Made by a program: the position numbers and the translations under genes
NCBI GenBank assembly: GCA_016714465.1
Contig: JADKDT010000005.1
Span: 260,581-324,580 of the forward strand
DNA length: 64,000 nucleotides
Direction: 5' to 3'
Source of the DNA: Candidatus Brachythrix odensensis
Lineage (GTDB): Bacteria; Chloroflexota; Anaerolineae; J036; Brachytrichaceae
The notes under the pieces: model-generated
Seen by the model: the letters and a program-made list of their open reading frames with translations, nothing else
The model's database searches: none
Told to the model about the DNA's origin: nothing
Shown here: positions 28,301-38,864 of the stretch, piece by piece
Position numbering within the stretch: position 1 is the first letter of the stretch
Layout of the letters: each line of letters begins with the position of its first letter

Positions 28301-28944
28301 GCTCTGGATCGGGCCAAGGGCACCCTGACCTATATGCCCCAGTTGATGTTCGCGCGGGCGGCAATGGACGCCGGGTTGTCCGCCGAAGCGCGTGAGGTTT
28401 TTGAGTTGGCCCGCCCGCAGGTGGACCTGAGCCGGACCGCCACCGACGTGGTGTATTACCACTGGGGTGGATTGGGTGCTGACCCGCCAGCCGCTTGCGC
28501 TGGCCAGAGCCCGCGACACGCTCTTTCGGATGGGATACCGCATCCAGCGCCGCGAGTATCGCCGCGACGCGGTGCTCAACCGCGCAGATGGGGCGCGAAA
28601 TTGCCGAGCGTGGAGGGGACTCGTTTTGCCGGGCCGCAGACGCAGCGCGTTCCCGCGGGCTGGGACGCGCCGGCCACCCGGCCCGTGGGCGCGTCAGACC
28701 GCATCCGCGTCATCTGCACCGTCGATGACGGGTTGCTGGACCCCGAGATCGCCCGCGAGCATGACAAGGCAACCCTGCGCCAGCATCGCCTGCAGCGCAT
28801 TGCGCTGGAAGCCAACCTCTGCAGCGCGGCCGCCACTCATGAGGAGTTGGCCGGGAGTTGCTCGGGGTATCTGCCGCACGATCGGGCGCGACGTTCAACT
28901 CTGGCCCCGCAGAACGCGGCGTCACCCTGTTTACCCGGCGCTAA
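25385..28944 (+). pseudogene. BTAD/AAA/TPR regulator B, 3' end frameshifted
   Basis: Paralogue of regulator A with the same order: winged helix, BTAD, AAA (Walker A GDAGMGKTTLL, Walker B IVLLDDAQWAD), TPR region and terminal HTH. It keeps the segment missing in A (LPELLASSLLVQTDAGYALQ onward). From about 28463 the frame breaks repeatedly: an extra G in TGGGGTGG compared with A, then shifts near 28600 and near 28850. The matching ending GVTLFTRR stops at TAA 28942-28944; the uncorrected frame runs to 28999. The lesions cluster toward the poly-G stretch, so sequence error is as likely as decay. Confidence 0.8.
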
Positions 28945-29026
28945 CAATCGCGAACCGTCGCCACGCGCCACAAGAGCGGTTCGGCCTTCATTCAGTTGAT
29001 ATGCGCCTGAAGCGACTTCGCCTATC

Positions 29027-29358
29027 ATTGAGATCACTTCCGCTGTAAGAATCGATGAAAGCGAGATCCGGCTCGATTTCGTCCGCGCGTCAGGCCCGGG
29101 TGGTCAGAACGTCAATAAAGTAGCGTCTTCGGTTCTTCTCCGTTTTGATGTCCGCAATTCCCCCTCGCTACATCTGGAAGTCAAAGAACGCCTGATCAAG
29201 CTGGCCGGCAGGCGGATGACGGCTGATGGATTTCTGCTTATTGAGGCCAAACGACACCGCACCCAGGAACAAAACCGGGTTTGATGCCATCCAGCGGTTC
29301 ATTACACAGCGTTGATTCAAAATGCTCTGGAGGCGAAACATCGGAGCCCAAACCCGTC
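29027..29358 (+). pseudogene. ArfB-type ribosome rescue factor, cut by poly-G
   Basis: The frame from ATT 29027 encodes EITSAVRIDESEIRLDFV, then ASGPGGQNVNK with the GGQ peptidyl-tRNA hydrolysis motif of class I release factors and ArfB/YaeJ. Length and N terminus fit ArfB, which frees stalled ribosomes. No ATG or SD is in frame; a stop lies at 28997. After NRV a TGA (29282-29284) ends it, but other frames continue DAIQRFITQR and LIQNALEAK, the expected ArfB tail, until the G tract begins. So there are at least two indels plus loss of the basic C-terminal tail. Confidence 0.75.
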
Positions 29359-30791
<1,433 letters not shown>

Positions 30792-30800
30792 TTCCGATCT
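30792..30800 (+). other. Illumina adapter-like remnant
   Basis: TTCCGATCT equals the last nine bases of the TruSeq adapter ending GCTCTTCCGATCT and lies exactly at the edge of the G tract. Confidence 0.75.
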
Positions 30801-31577
30801 GGAGGAAACCTCGTCATGCCATCATGGCCGAGCTGGACGTTCACCCGCTCGCCGGCGGCGATGGCTTTGTTCACCGATGTCGGCGCGATCGGCCGCTCGT
30901 ATGGACAGCACCTTGACGACGAAGCGGCCGCCCGCCCGGGCTCAAGAAGCTGGCCATGTCAAGCCAGAGTCGGCCTCGTCGCCTGGTTTGACGGCGAGGA
31001 TGCCGGGCTGGAGCCTGACTCTTCCTGGACGACAAAGCGGCGGGCCCTGCTCGGGTGGAGCAGGCCGGCCGCCAACCTGCCCCGTTGGCTACACTCTTCA
31101 CCACGGTCTACCGACTTCTAAGGCGTCACCCATAGCGGCGCGTTCGACGATTCGGCGTGGGGCAGGAACAGGCACCACTGCGCCGTTCAGCACCTGCAAC
31201 AGCGGCATCGGTTGCTGGAAGACCGACCTGACCGGAACCTATGAGCTATTCTCATTCCAGAACCTGACTTCCCCGAACATCACCGGCGTAGCTCTATCAT
31301 TGGAAACCATGGCGCACAAATCAGGCGGACAAAGAGTGCGGAACCGCCTGTGGGAGGCTGACGGGCGCCCGATGAGCGATGGCGAGCGCCGGGGGCGTGC
31401 ACGGCGCAGGCTCGAACGCCGGCTGCTTCTGGAAGTTGTCGACGGATGGTGCAGGGCTGTGTGGCGTTTGGCTTCCAGGTATTTGTGCCGCGCGTCCAGG
31501 CGCAATGATCGTTCGCCGGAAATCAGGCAGGCAAAAAGGTGAGGGGACCGAAAGCCCGTTGCCCGACGCGTTTCGCC
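30801..31577 (+). other. degenerate remains, possibly of a secreted protein
   Basis: No intact gene. One frame at 31190-31320 reads GCWKTDLTGTYELFSFQNLT followed by SPNITGV, which resembles extracellular beta-sandwich segments seen in large secreted proteins; other pieces change frame. Quality here is doubtful because of the adjacent G tract. Confidence 0.35.
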
Positions 31578-32173
31578 ATGAAGCGCGACGCTCTCCCGAA
31601 CTGCGAACTACGCTGGCATTGCGACGCGCGGATCATTGGTCCGTCGATCCGGCAAAAGGCGTCCTCCGCATCTCGCCCAGCGCCAACACCGACTTCTGGC
31701 AACGCACCCACTATGGCTTCGAGGCCGACTCGGGCCATTTCCTGCATCTCCGCGCGACCGGCGACTTCGCCTTGACGACAAAGGTGACATCGCATCCCCG
31801 CCATCAGTATGACCAGGCCGGCCTGATGGTCCGCGTGTCCCCTGCCTGCTGGCTCAAGACCTCGGTCGAGTTCGAGCCGGATGAGCCCAGCCGCCTGGGC
31901 GCGGTCGTGACTAACGCCCAATACTCAGACTGGTCCACCCAGCCGCTGGCAAAGGACATCGATACCGTCTGGTTTCGGATCCAGGTGATGGGCGCAGACT
32001 GCACCGTCATGAGTTCACTGGATGGCCTGGCCTGGCAGCAGATTCGGGTGGCGCATCTCATGGAGCGCACGGCCGCGTCTGTCGTGTCATGCGGGCTCTA
32101 CGCCTGCAGCCCCAAGGCCGCCGGCTATCAGGCCGAGTTTCACTGCCTGAGGTTCGATCCCATCGGCACGTGA
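31578..32173 (+). CDS. DUF1349 (YesU-like) protein, one frameshift
   Basis: About 197 aa after correction. From ATG 31578 the product starts MKRDALPNCELRWHCD, then a single-base shift near 31625 leads into RADHWSVDPAKGVLRI and on through DFWQRTHYGF, HQYDQAGLMVR and VVTNAQYSDWS. This is the concanavalin-like DUF1349 family, of unknown but possibly carbohydrate-related role. No signal peptide. The uncorrected downstream frame is open from 31379. Confidence 0.75.
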
Positions 32174-32235
32174 CCGGTTTTGCCAGGAGGAATTGGGTCC
32201 ATACTGTCCTGTAGACACCAGCAGGAGGTGTGCCC

Positions 32236-33237
32236 ATGACGGAGTTCATCATCTTCACGGTGATCTTCACGGTTGTGTTGGCGGGAGTGGGCTACGGGCT
32301 GCAACGCGGGATGCGGGCGGAGATTGCCGAGCGCCGCCGCGCGCGCGGATGGCCAAAGGCGGCGGCCATCGTCTCCGAAGCGCATGTGGAGCAAAAGCGG
32401 CGCTGGGCGCTGCTGCCCGGCATCGGCATTCCGTTGCGCACGCAATCGCTGCATCGCTACAAGCCGGTCATCACCTACGCCTATCAGGTGGGCGGCCAGT
32501 CGTATCAATCCTCGGCCTATCGGAACGATGTGATCACCCGTTCCGGCGAATGGATGAGCCTTATCCCGACGAAGGTTGAACAGATCATCGCCGAGCATCC
32601 CCGCGGCGCGGCCGTGACCGCTACTTACAATCCGGAGAATCCGGCCCAGGCCTATCTTGTCCTGGACGCGTCGGAAGGCGCCCAGCGCCTGCGCCAGTGG
32701 AGCGGTTACGTCCTGCTCGTTGCCGCCGTCGGCCTGGCTGCGCTGGGCGCGTATCGGGTGAGTCAATTCGCGGCGACTCAGGCTGCGGCCGGCAGCATCC
32801 CGGCCGGGATTCCGGCGAAAACCGAAGCGATCAAGGCGGCTGTGGCGCGCGATCTGGGGATGACCTGTCAGGTCCGGCGGTTCACGGGGGGCAAAGCGGT
32901 CTCCTACGACGCCTGGGAGTGCAGGGGCGTGAGCGCCAGCGGCAAGTCCACCTACCTGACGATCTACAGCCGCAAGCAAGCGCCTGAGATCGCGGACGCC
33001 ATCCACGCGCTGACGGGCGAAACCGACGCGCAAAAGGCGGATGCCTTCTTCACGACCGTGGCAAGTCAGGCAATTCCGTCCGCCGCCGCGCAACAGATTC
33101 AGGATTGGCTGGCGAAGACGAGGCCCACCCTGAGCGCGCAAGGGAGCAAGGCCACGTTGACCCTGGGCGGGGCCAACCTTGTGTTGGCCAACCCAAATGG
33201 TCTCGGGCTCGTGCTTGAGATCGGGGAGATCAAGTAG
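32236..33237 (+). CDS. DUF3592-type membrane protein
   Basis: 333 aa. A membrane segment lies at residues 3-22 (FIIFTVIFTVVLAGVGYGL) and a second near 160-178. Between them is the beta-domain with YKPVITYAYQVGGQSYQSS and ATYNPENPAQAYL, typical of DUF3592. The C-terminal 150 residues, with two Cys (TCQV, WECRG), are probably extracytoplasmic. ATG 32236 follows a perfect AGGAGG at 32223-32228. Six nt separate it from the next gene, so they are probably co-transcribed. Function unknown. Confidence 0.75.
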   Translation: MTEFIIFTVIFTVVLAGVGYGLQRGMRAEIAERRRARGWPKAAAIVSEAHVEQKRRWALLPGIGIPLRTQSLHRYKPVITYAYQVGGQSYQSSAYRNDVITRSGEWMSLIPTKVEQIIAEHPRGAAVTATYNPENPAQAYLVLDASEGAQRLRQWSGYVLLVAAVGLAALGAYRVSQFAATQAAAGSIPAGIPAKTEAIKAAVARDLGMTCQVRRFTGGKAVSYDAWECRGVSASGKSTYLTIYSRKQAPEIADAIHALTGETDAQKADAFFTTVASQAIPSAAAQQIQDWLAKTRPTLSAQGSKATLTLGGANLVLANPNGLGLVLEIGEIK

Positions 33238-33243
33238 ATCCCA

Positions 33244-33942
33244 ATGAGCAACCAACAGAAGCGAGTCTCACCCGGGTCTGTGGCCGTAATGCTGCTCATC
33301 GTGTTCGGCCTGCCATTTCTACCGCTCCTGATCACGTCGCGATGGGACTGGTGGGAGGCTTGGCTCTATGCCGGCATTTCCATCGTTGGTTTCGTCGTAA
33401 GCCGCTGGCTGGCCGCCCGGCGCAACCCGGGCCTCCTCACCGAGCGGGCGCGCTTTCTGCGGATGCCCGATGCCCAGCCCTTTGACAAGGTGCTTGCCCC
33501 GCTGGTGGGCGTGGGCGGCGGGTTGCTGCCGCTCGTTGCCGGTGTGGAGGCGCGGCTGGACACATCGCCGGGGTTCAGCCTGGCATTGAAAGGGCTTGCG
33601 CTTGCCCTGATTCTGGCCGGTTACGTGCTTGCGAGCTATGCCCTTGTCGCCAACCAATTCTTCTCCGGCATGGTGCGCCTCCAGACTGATCGCGGCCATC
33701 ACGTCGTGTCGAGCGGCCCATATCGATGGATCCGCCATCCTGGGTACGCCGGGGCGATGATCACCTATCTGCCGACAGCGATCCTGCTGGACTCGACGTG
33801 GGCGTTCGTGCCGGCAACGCTCATTGTGATTGTCCTGATCATTCGGACCGGCCTCGAAGACCAATTCCTGCAGGCCGAGCTCGACGGCTATCGCGAGTAC
33901 GCGGCCCGAGTCCACCACAGGCTGTTGCCCGGGGTCTGGTAG
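33244..33942 (+). CDS. isoprenylcysteine methyltransferase-like membrane protein
   Basis: 232 aa with about five hydrophobic segments. The C-terminal block SGPYRWIRHPGYAG and then EDQFLQAELDGYREYAARV is the ICMT/PEMT-type SAM-binding signature. Bacterial members methylate lipids or other small hydrophobic acceptors, mostly unidentified. It follows the DUF3592 gene by 6 nt. Confidence 0.85.
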   Translation: MSNQQKRVSPGSVAVMLLIVFGLPFLPLLITSRWDWWEAWLYAGISIVGFVVSRWLAARRNPGLLTERARFLRMPDAQPFDKVLAPLVGVGGGLLPLVAGVEARLDTSPGFSLALKGLALALILAGYVLASYALVANQFFSGMVRLQTDRGHHVVSSGPYRWIRHPGYAGAMITYLPTAILLDSTWAFVPATLIVIVLIIRTGLEDQFLQAELDGYREYAARVHHRLLPGVW

Positions 33943-33945
33943 ATC

Positions 33946-33992
33946 GACGAGATCACCCTCCCCTCGCGAAGCGAGGGGAGGGTGATCTCGTC
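33946..33992. terminator. 22-bp-arm hairpin, GAA loop
   Basis: Arms 33946-33967 and 33971-33992 are perfect. CGAGATC subfamily: GACGAGATCACCCTCCCC. It separates convergent genes, 3 nt and 1 nt from their stops. Confidence 0.9.
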
Positions 33993-33993
33993 A

Positions 33994-34569
33994 CTAGTCA
34001 TGGCAATGCGCATCGATCAACTGCCGCGCCGTTGCCGCCACGGTTGCGGCCGGATTTTCGCTTGAGCTGCCGAACATGCGCGCGGCCATGTAGGCGCCGT
34101 CCATCAGCAGCACAAGCGCATCTGCCAGGGCCACAGGCTGGCCGGCGCCGGCATCCCGGGCCAATTGCTCAAAACGGGCGCGCACGCTTTTTTTGTGCTC
34201 CAGCGCCACCCGATGGCCAGCATCGGATGTTTCAGGGTATTCGGTGGCGACATTGAGAAATGGACAGCCATGGCAGGCCGGCGTTACCGCGTACTCCTGC
34301 AACGCGCCGAAAAACGCGAGCAATTTGCCTCTCGGCGTCGGCTCTGCCCGGGTGAGCGCCTCGAAATTGTTCCAGAAGACCTCGTTGCTGTCCTCCAGAA
34401 ACGCCACGATCAAGGCTTCCTTTGAGGGGTAGTGGCGATACAGCGTCATCTTGCCGATCCCCGATTCCGCCGCGAGCGTGTCCACCCCAACGGCGCGATA
34501 CCCCTGCCGGTAAAACAGGCGCGCGGCGGTCTGGAAGAGTCTGTCTTTGGGAGCGGCTTTGGTTTTCAC
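33994..34569 (-). CDS. TetR/AcrR-family repressor
   Basis: 191 aa. The N-terminal HTH is LFQTAARLFYRQGYRAVGVD through SGIGKMTLYRHYPSKEAL, with a ligand-binding C-terminal half containing ACHGCPFLN. The start is GTG 34569 with AGAGG upstream. It is divergent from an oxidoreductase pair, and the gap holds two palindromes, one inside the promoter spacer and one over the transcribed leader, so it probably represses both its own gene and the pair. Inducer unknown. Confidence 0.9.
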   Translation of the reverse strand: MKTKAAPKDRLFQTAARLFYRQGYRAVGVDTLAAESGIGKMTLYRHYPSKEALIVAFLEDSNEVFWNNFEALTRAEPTPRGKLLAFFGALQEYAVTPACHGCPFLNVATEYPETSDAGHRVALEHKKSVRARFEQLARDAGAGQPVALADALVLLMDGAYMAARMFGSSSENPAATVAATARQLIDAHCHD

Positions 34570-34582
34570 GGGTGATTGCCTC

Positions 34583-34612
34583 TTGACACGATACAGATCT
34601 GTATTGTATGAT
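34583..34612 (+). promoter_or_regulatory. promoter of the oxidoreductase operon
   Basis: TTGACA at 34583-34588, 18 nt, TATGAT at 34607-34612. The minus-strand -10 TACAAT of tetR (34602-34607) overlaps it. Confidence 0.8.
34591..34604. promoter_or_regulatory. operator 1, likely TetR site
   Basis: ATACAGATCTGTAT is a perfect 14-bp palindrome lying between -35 and -10; a bound repressor would block both promoters. Confidence 0.75.
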
Positions 34613-34621
34613 GGCGAAACT

Positions 34622-34639
34622 CGATACAGAACGGTATCG
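34622..34639. promoter_or_regulatory. operator 2, likely TetR site
   Basis: CGATACAGAACGGTATCG: outer six bases are palindromic and share GATACAG with operator 1 and its flank. It lies just after the probable transcription start. Confidence 0.65.
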
Positions 34640-34683
34640 TACTACACTCGGTCGACAAACGCAAGAATCAACAGGAGATCACC

Positions 34684-35327
34684 ATGAAAGTCGGAGTATT
34701 CGGTTCGGGGACGGTGGGACAGACGATTGCCGCGAAGGTGGCCGAGCTCGGCCACGAGGTAATGGTCGGCACCCGCGATACGGGCAAGCTCGCGGATTGG
34801 CTGGGCGCGACCCGCGGCAAGGTCAGGCCGGGTCCCCGGCCGCGACGGCCGCCCACGGCGAGATTCTCTTCAACGCCACCAACGGCGGCGGGTCGCTCGA
34901 GGCCCTCGCCCTCGCAGGTGAGGCCAATTTGAATGGCAAGATCCTGATCGACATCTCCAACCCGCTGGATTTTTCGCGCGGCATGCCGCCCACGCTGTCC
35001 GTGTCCAACACCGATTCCCTCGGCGAGCAGATCCAGCGCGCCTATCCGCGGGTCAGAGTCGTCAAGACGCTCAACACCATCACGGCGAGTCTCATGGTGA
35101 ACCCGCGCCAATTGGCAGACGGCGACCATCACGTCTTCATCAGCGGCAACGATGCCGACGCCAAAGCAAAGGTCGTCGACGTATTGACCAACTGGTTCGG
35201 CTGGAGGCATGTCCTGGATCTGGGCGACATTGCGACCGCGCGCGGCACCGAGATGTATCTGCCGATCTGGTTGCGCATGTGGGGCGCCCTCGGGACGGGG
35301 ATCTTCAACGTCAAGATCGTGAAGTGA
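34684..35327 (+). CDS. F420/NADP-type oxidoreductase, one frameshift
   Basis: About 214 aa after correction. MKVGVFGSGTVGQTIAAK is a Rossmann dinucleotide site as in NADPH:F420 reductases and related NAD(P)-binding proteins. Between about 34818 and 34835 the frame shifts by one base; the second frame continues GSPAATAAHGEILFNATN, IDISNPLDF, VVKTLNT and FISGNDADAK to the TGA at 35325-35327. SD AGGAG upstream. The stop overlaps the next ATG as ATGA-like TGATG. Under the TetR divergent promoter. The F420 link is family-based only. Confidence 0.8.
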
Positions 35328-36275
35328 TGGAACACAACGAATCTCAAAAACCCCTGGGGCGAAGCAGCCTGAATGTTCCACGCCTCGGTGTCGGCGCGAT
35401 GACCTGGGGCGACGCGAAGGGGCTGGCCCGGCTGCATCCGGCCAAGATCGCCTACGGCGGCGCGCACGGGCGTGACGAGGAAATGCGCGCCCTGGAGGCT
35501 AGCCTGGCGGCCGGCGTCACGCTCTTCGACACCGCGGCCATGTACAGCGGCGGCGCCTCCGAGTTGCGCCTGGGCGAGTTGGCCCGCGGCACCCAGGCCC
35601 TGATCGCGACCAAGTTCCCGCCCGGCATTGGTTCAAAGACGGAAGATATGCCGAAAGCCCTCGACGCCAGCCTGGCCCGTCTGGGGCGGTCATCGCTGGA
35701 CTTGTACCAACATCATTTCCCGTCCAATCGGGTCTCCATCCCGATGCTGATGAATCTGATGGCGGACGCGCTCGAGGCGGGCAAAGTCAAGGCGATCGGG
35801 GTGAGCAACTCCGGCGGCAATGCGGATCGGGCTGCCGGCGCGGCATCCCTGGCTTCCAACAGGTCGGTATTCGCTGTTGCATCGACAACCCGAGACGAAT
35901 GGCGTGCTCGATGCCTGTCGCGAGCTGGGGATCACCCTGATCGCCTATCAGCCCCTGGCCAGTGGCGCGCTCACCGGCAAATATGCCGGGGGCGTCAAAC
36001 CCAAGGGGCTGCGGCGCTTCACGGCGAGCTTTCGCGGAAAGGGTCCCCAGGCCACCGCTCCGGTGGTGGCGTTGCTGCGGGAAATCGGTGAGCGTTATGC
36101 AAAGACTCCGGCCCAGGTTGCGTTGCGCTGGCTGATCGAAAACGACAGCGTCCTCCCGATTCCCGGGGCAAAGAACGGCGCACAGGCGGCCGACAATGCC
36201 GGCGCGCTGTTGTTCGCGCTGACGCCGGATGAGATCGAGACGCTCAATAAGACGACCCTGGCCTGGCGGACCTAG
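35327..36275 (+). pseudogene. aldo/keto reductase, several frameshifts
   Basis: Aldo/keto reductase barrel. LFDTAAMYSGGASELRLGE carries the catalytic Asp/Tyr region, ATKFPP the Lys, DLYQHHFP the His, and GVSNSGG the strand 6 block. Between about 35805 and 35880 the match jumps through more than one frame (LASN, then YSLLHRQPETNGVLDACREL), after which the C-terminal half is intact to 36275. At least two indels. It is coupled to the upstream oxidoreductase by TGATG overlap. Confidence 0.75.
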
Positions 36276-36296
36276 GGCCGCCGTCAACCCTGCTCC

Positions 36297-36337
36297 GCAG
36301 GCGATGTCCCCCTGCTCCGCAGGGGGACATCGCCTGC
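36297..36337. terminator. 19-bp-arm hairpin, TCC loop
   Basis: Arms 36297-36315 and 36319-36337 are perfect; the opposite strand has a GGA loop. It lies 22 nt after the reductase stop. Confidence 0.85.
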
Positions 36338-36383
36338 GACGATCTTTCTTAAATACCGTTGTGCGCGGCGTTCCTCATAAAGG

Positions 36384-36411
36384 CTTGGTTTTCGCCGCTG
36401 GCTGGTATAGT
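36384..36411 (+). promoter_or_regulatory. possible promoter of the glycoside operon
   Basis: CTTGGT, 16 nt, TATAGT. A 165-nt leader to the ATG would follow, holding a GC stem (36487-36494 with 36507-36514). Confidence 0.4.
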
Positions 36412-36486
36412 GCCGAAGTATGTAATGATTGACCGCTCACCTTCCACATAGAAATCGCGAAACCCGGATTTTTCACTGGGTATGGC

Positions 36487-36514
36487 AGAGGCGGTCGCTT
36501 TGGGACCCGCCTCT
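36487..36514 (+). terminator. leader hairpin
   Basis: AGAGGCGG pairs with CCGCCTCT over a 12-nt loop, then TTGCGTTT. It is a weak terminator or attenuator candidate ahead of the glycosyltransferase. Confidence 0.4.
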
Positions 36515-36575
36515 TTGCGTTTATGGGCCAGGATGCAACGCAAAAAGGGCGATTTCCAGACAAAGGAAGGTCGTC

Positions 36576-38864
36576 ATGGAGCAAGGCTCAAGCGTTTCAC
36601 CCATCAGCCGAATCGGCTTTATCGGCAACTATCTGCCCCGCCAGTGCGGCATCGCCACGTTTACCACCGACCTGTGCGAGGCCGTTGCCACGGAATTTCC
36701 TGGCGCCACCTGCATCGCCCTGCCCGTCAATGACATCGTTGCAGGCTATGACTATCCGTCGCGTGTTCGTTTCGAGTTGACCGAAAAGGACATCGATTCG
36801 TATCGGCGGGCCGCGGACTTTCTGAACATCAACAACGTGGATCTGGTCTGCCTGCAGCACGAGTACGGCATCTATGGCGGCCGGGCGGGCAGCCACATCC
36901 TGGCCTTGCTGCGCGATCTGCGCATGCCAATCGTGACCACTTTTCACACCATCCTGCGCGATCCCGATCCCGATCAGCTTCGGGTGCTGCAGGAAGTCGC
37001 CGCTCTGTCCGACCGGGTCGTGGTGATGAGCCAGCGCGGCGTCGGTTACCTGCAGGAGATCTATGGCGTCTCCCCCGAGAAGATCGATCACATCCCGCAC
37101 GGCATTCCGGACGTGCCCTTTGTGGACTCGAGCTTTCACAAGGATTTGTTCGGGGTGGAAGGCAAGACCGTCCTGCTCAGCTTCGGCCTGCTCTCGGCGA
37201 ACAAGGGTATCGAGACCGTCATCGCCGCCCTGCCGGCGATCCTGGCCAGGCATCCGAATGTGGTCTACATCGTGGTGGGGGCGACCCATCCCAATGTCCT
37301 GCGCCACGACGGCGAAACCTACCGGCTGTCGCTGCAATGGCTGGCCCAGGAGAAGGGCGTCGACGGTCAGGTCATCTTCTACAACCGTTTTGTCAGCCTC
37401 GAGGAACTGATCGAGTTCATCAGCGCCGCCGACATCTACATCACCCCCTACCTCACCGCGAATCAGATCACCTCGGGCACCCTGGCTTATACCGTTGGGG
37501 CGGGCAAGGCCGTCATCTCAACACCGTACTGGTATGCCGAGGAGATGCTGGCTGAAGAGCGTGGCGTGCTGGTGCCCTTCCGCGACCCCGCCGCGCTGGC
37601 CGCGCAGGTGATCGACCTGCTGGACAACGAATCCAAACGCCACGCCATGCGCAAGCGGGCGTATCTGTTTGGGCGGGCGATGATCTGGCCGCAGGTGGCC
37701 CGCCGCTACATGGAGACTTTTGCCCGCGCGCGGGCCGAACGGCGGCACTTCGCCCCGTCCGAATTCGCGGTCAAACCGCTTGATCGCCGGCCAGCCGAAC
37801 TGCCACCGCTCAAGCTCGATCATCTGCGACACATGACCGACCACACCGGCATGTTGCAGCACGCGATCTTCACCGTGCCCAACTATGCCGAGGGCTACAC
37901 GTCCGACGACAACGCCCGCGCCCTGATGGTGAGCGCGCTTCTGGAGGCCGTCGGCAACAGCGAGGCCCTCGAGTTGGGCTCGCGGTATCTCGCCTTCATC
38001 TGGTATGCCTTCAACGCCGAGACCGGGCGCTTCCGCAACTTCATGGATTACCAGCGCAACTGGCTGGAAGAGATTGGTTCGGATGACAGCCATGGGCGCA
38101 CATTGTGGGCCCTGGGCACGGTCTTGGGGCGGTCGAACATGCCCTCCATGCACAGCATGGCCGGCAAGGTGTTTGAGCAGGCCCTGCCCGCCATTCTGGG
38201 CACGACCAGCCCGCGCGCCTGGGCCTTCGCGCTCATGGGCATCGATGAATATTTGCAGCGCTTTGCCGGGGATCGCCTGGCCAGCCAGGTCCGCGATGAG
38301 CTCGCGGGCCGCCTCTTGACGTTGTACCAGAACAACCGCTCGGAGAACTGGCTCTGGTTTGAGGACCGGCTGACCTACTGCAACGCCGCGCTTCCGCACG
38401 CCATGATTCTGTGCGGCCACATGATGTCCAATCCTGTGATGACCGGGGCCGGATTGGAATCGCTGGGCTGGCTGGCTGAGCTGCAGCGCTCGGATGGCGA
38501 GGGCCACCCGTTTGTGCCGATCGGCTCGAACGGGTTCTATCAAAGGGATGGTGACCGGGCCCGCTTTGATCAACAGCCGGTGGAGGCCCAGGCGATGATC
38601 TCAGCCTGCCTCGAGGCCCACCGCGCGACGGGTGACCAGCGCTGGCGCAAGGAAGCCCGGCGCGCCTTCGAGTGGTTCCTTGGGCGCAACGATCTGAATC
38701 TACCCATCTACGATCCGACAACGGGCGGTTGTCGCGACGGCCTGCATCCTGACCGCCTGAATGAAAACCAAGGCGCCGAATCGACCCTGGCTTTTCTCCA
38801 GTCCCTGCTGGAGCTTCGCCTGGCCGAGTCGGCCTTCATCTCCAAGGAAGTTCGAACCGCATGA
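36576..38864 (+). CDS. GT4 glycosyltransferase fused to a glycosidase-like helical domain
   Basis: 762 aa. Residues 1-400 are a GT-B glycosyltransferase family 4 domain: N-terminal GNYLPRQCGIATFT, QHEYGIYGG, VVMSQRG, HGIPDV, then EEL-EFISAADIYITPY with the donor-binding Glu region. Residues about 430-750 form an (alpha/alpha)-barrel-like domain (DDNARALM, RFRNFMDYQRNW, DSHGRTLWALG, WFEDRLTYCNA). Such fusions lie beside GH130 phosphorylases and are thought to act on mannosides. ATG 36576 with AAGGAAGG upstream; the longer frame is atypical. It overlaps the next gene as ATGA. Confidence 0.85.
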   Translation: MEQGSSVSPISRIGFIGNYLPRQCGIATFTTDLCEAVATEFPGATCIALPVNDIVAGYDYPSRVRFELTEKDIDSYRRAADFLNINNVDLVCLQHEYGIYGGRAGSHILALLRDLRMPIVTTFHTILRDPDPDQLRVLQEVAALSDRVVVMSQRGVGYLQEIYGVSPEKIDHIPHGIPDVPFVDSSFHKDLFGVEGKTVLLSFGLLSANKGIETVIAALPAILARHPNVVYIVVGATHPNVLRHDGETYRLSLQWLAQEKGVDGQVIFYNRFVSLEELIEFISAADIYITPYLTANQITSGTLAYTVGAGKAVISTPYWYAEEMLAEERGVLVPFRDPAALAAQVIDLLDNESKRHAMRKRAYLFGRAMIWPQVARRYMETFARARAERRHFAPSEFAVKPLDRRPAELPPLKLDHLRHMTDHTGMLQHAIFTVPNYAEGYTSDDNARALMVSALLEAVGNSEALELGSRYLAFIWYAFNAETGRFRNFMDYQRNWLEEIGSDDSHGRTLWALGTVLGRSNMPSMHSMAGKVFEQALPAILGTTSPRAWAFALMGIDEYLQRFAGDRLASQVRDELAGRLLTLYQNNRSENWLWFEDRLTYCNAALPHAMILCGHMMSNPVMTGAGLESLGWLAELQRSDGEGHPFVPIGSNGFYQRDGDRARFDQQPVEAQAMISACLEAHRATGDQRWRKEARRAFEWFLGRNDLNLPIYDPTTGGCRDGLHPDRLNENQGAESTLAFLQSLLELRLAESAFISKEVRTA

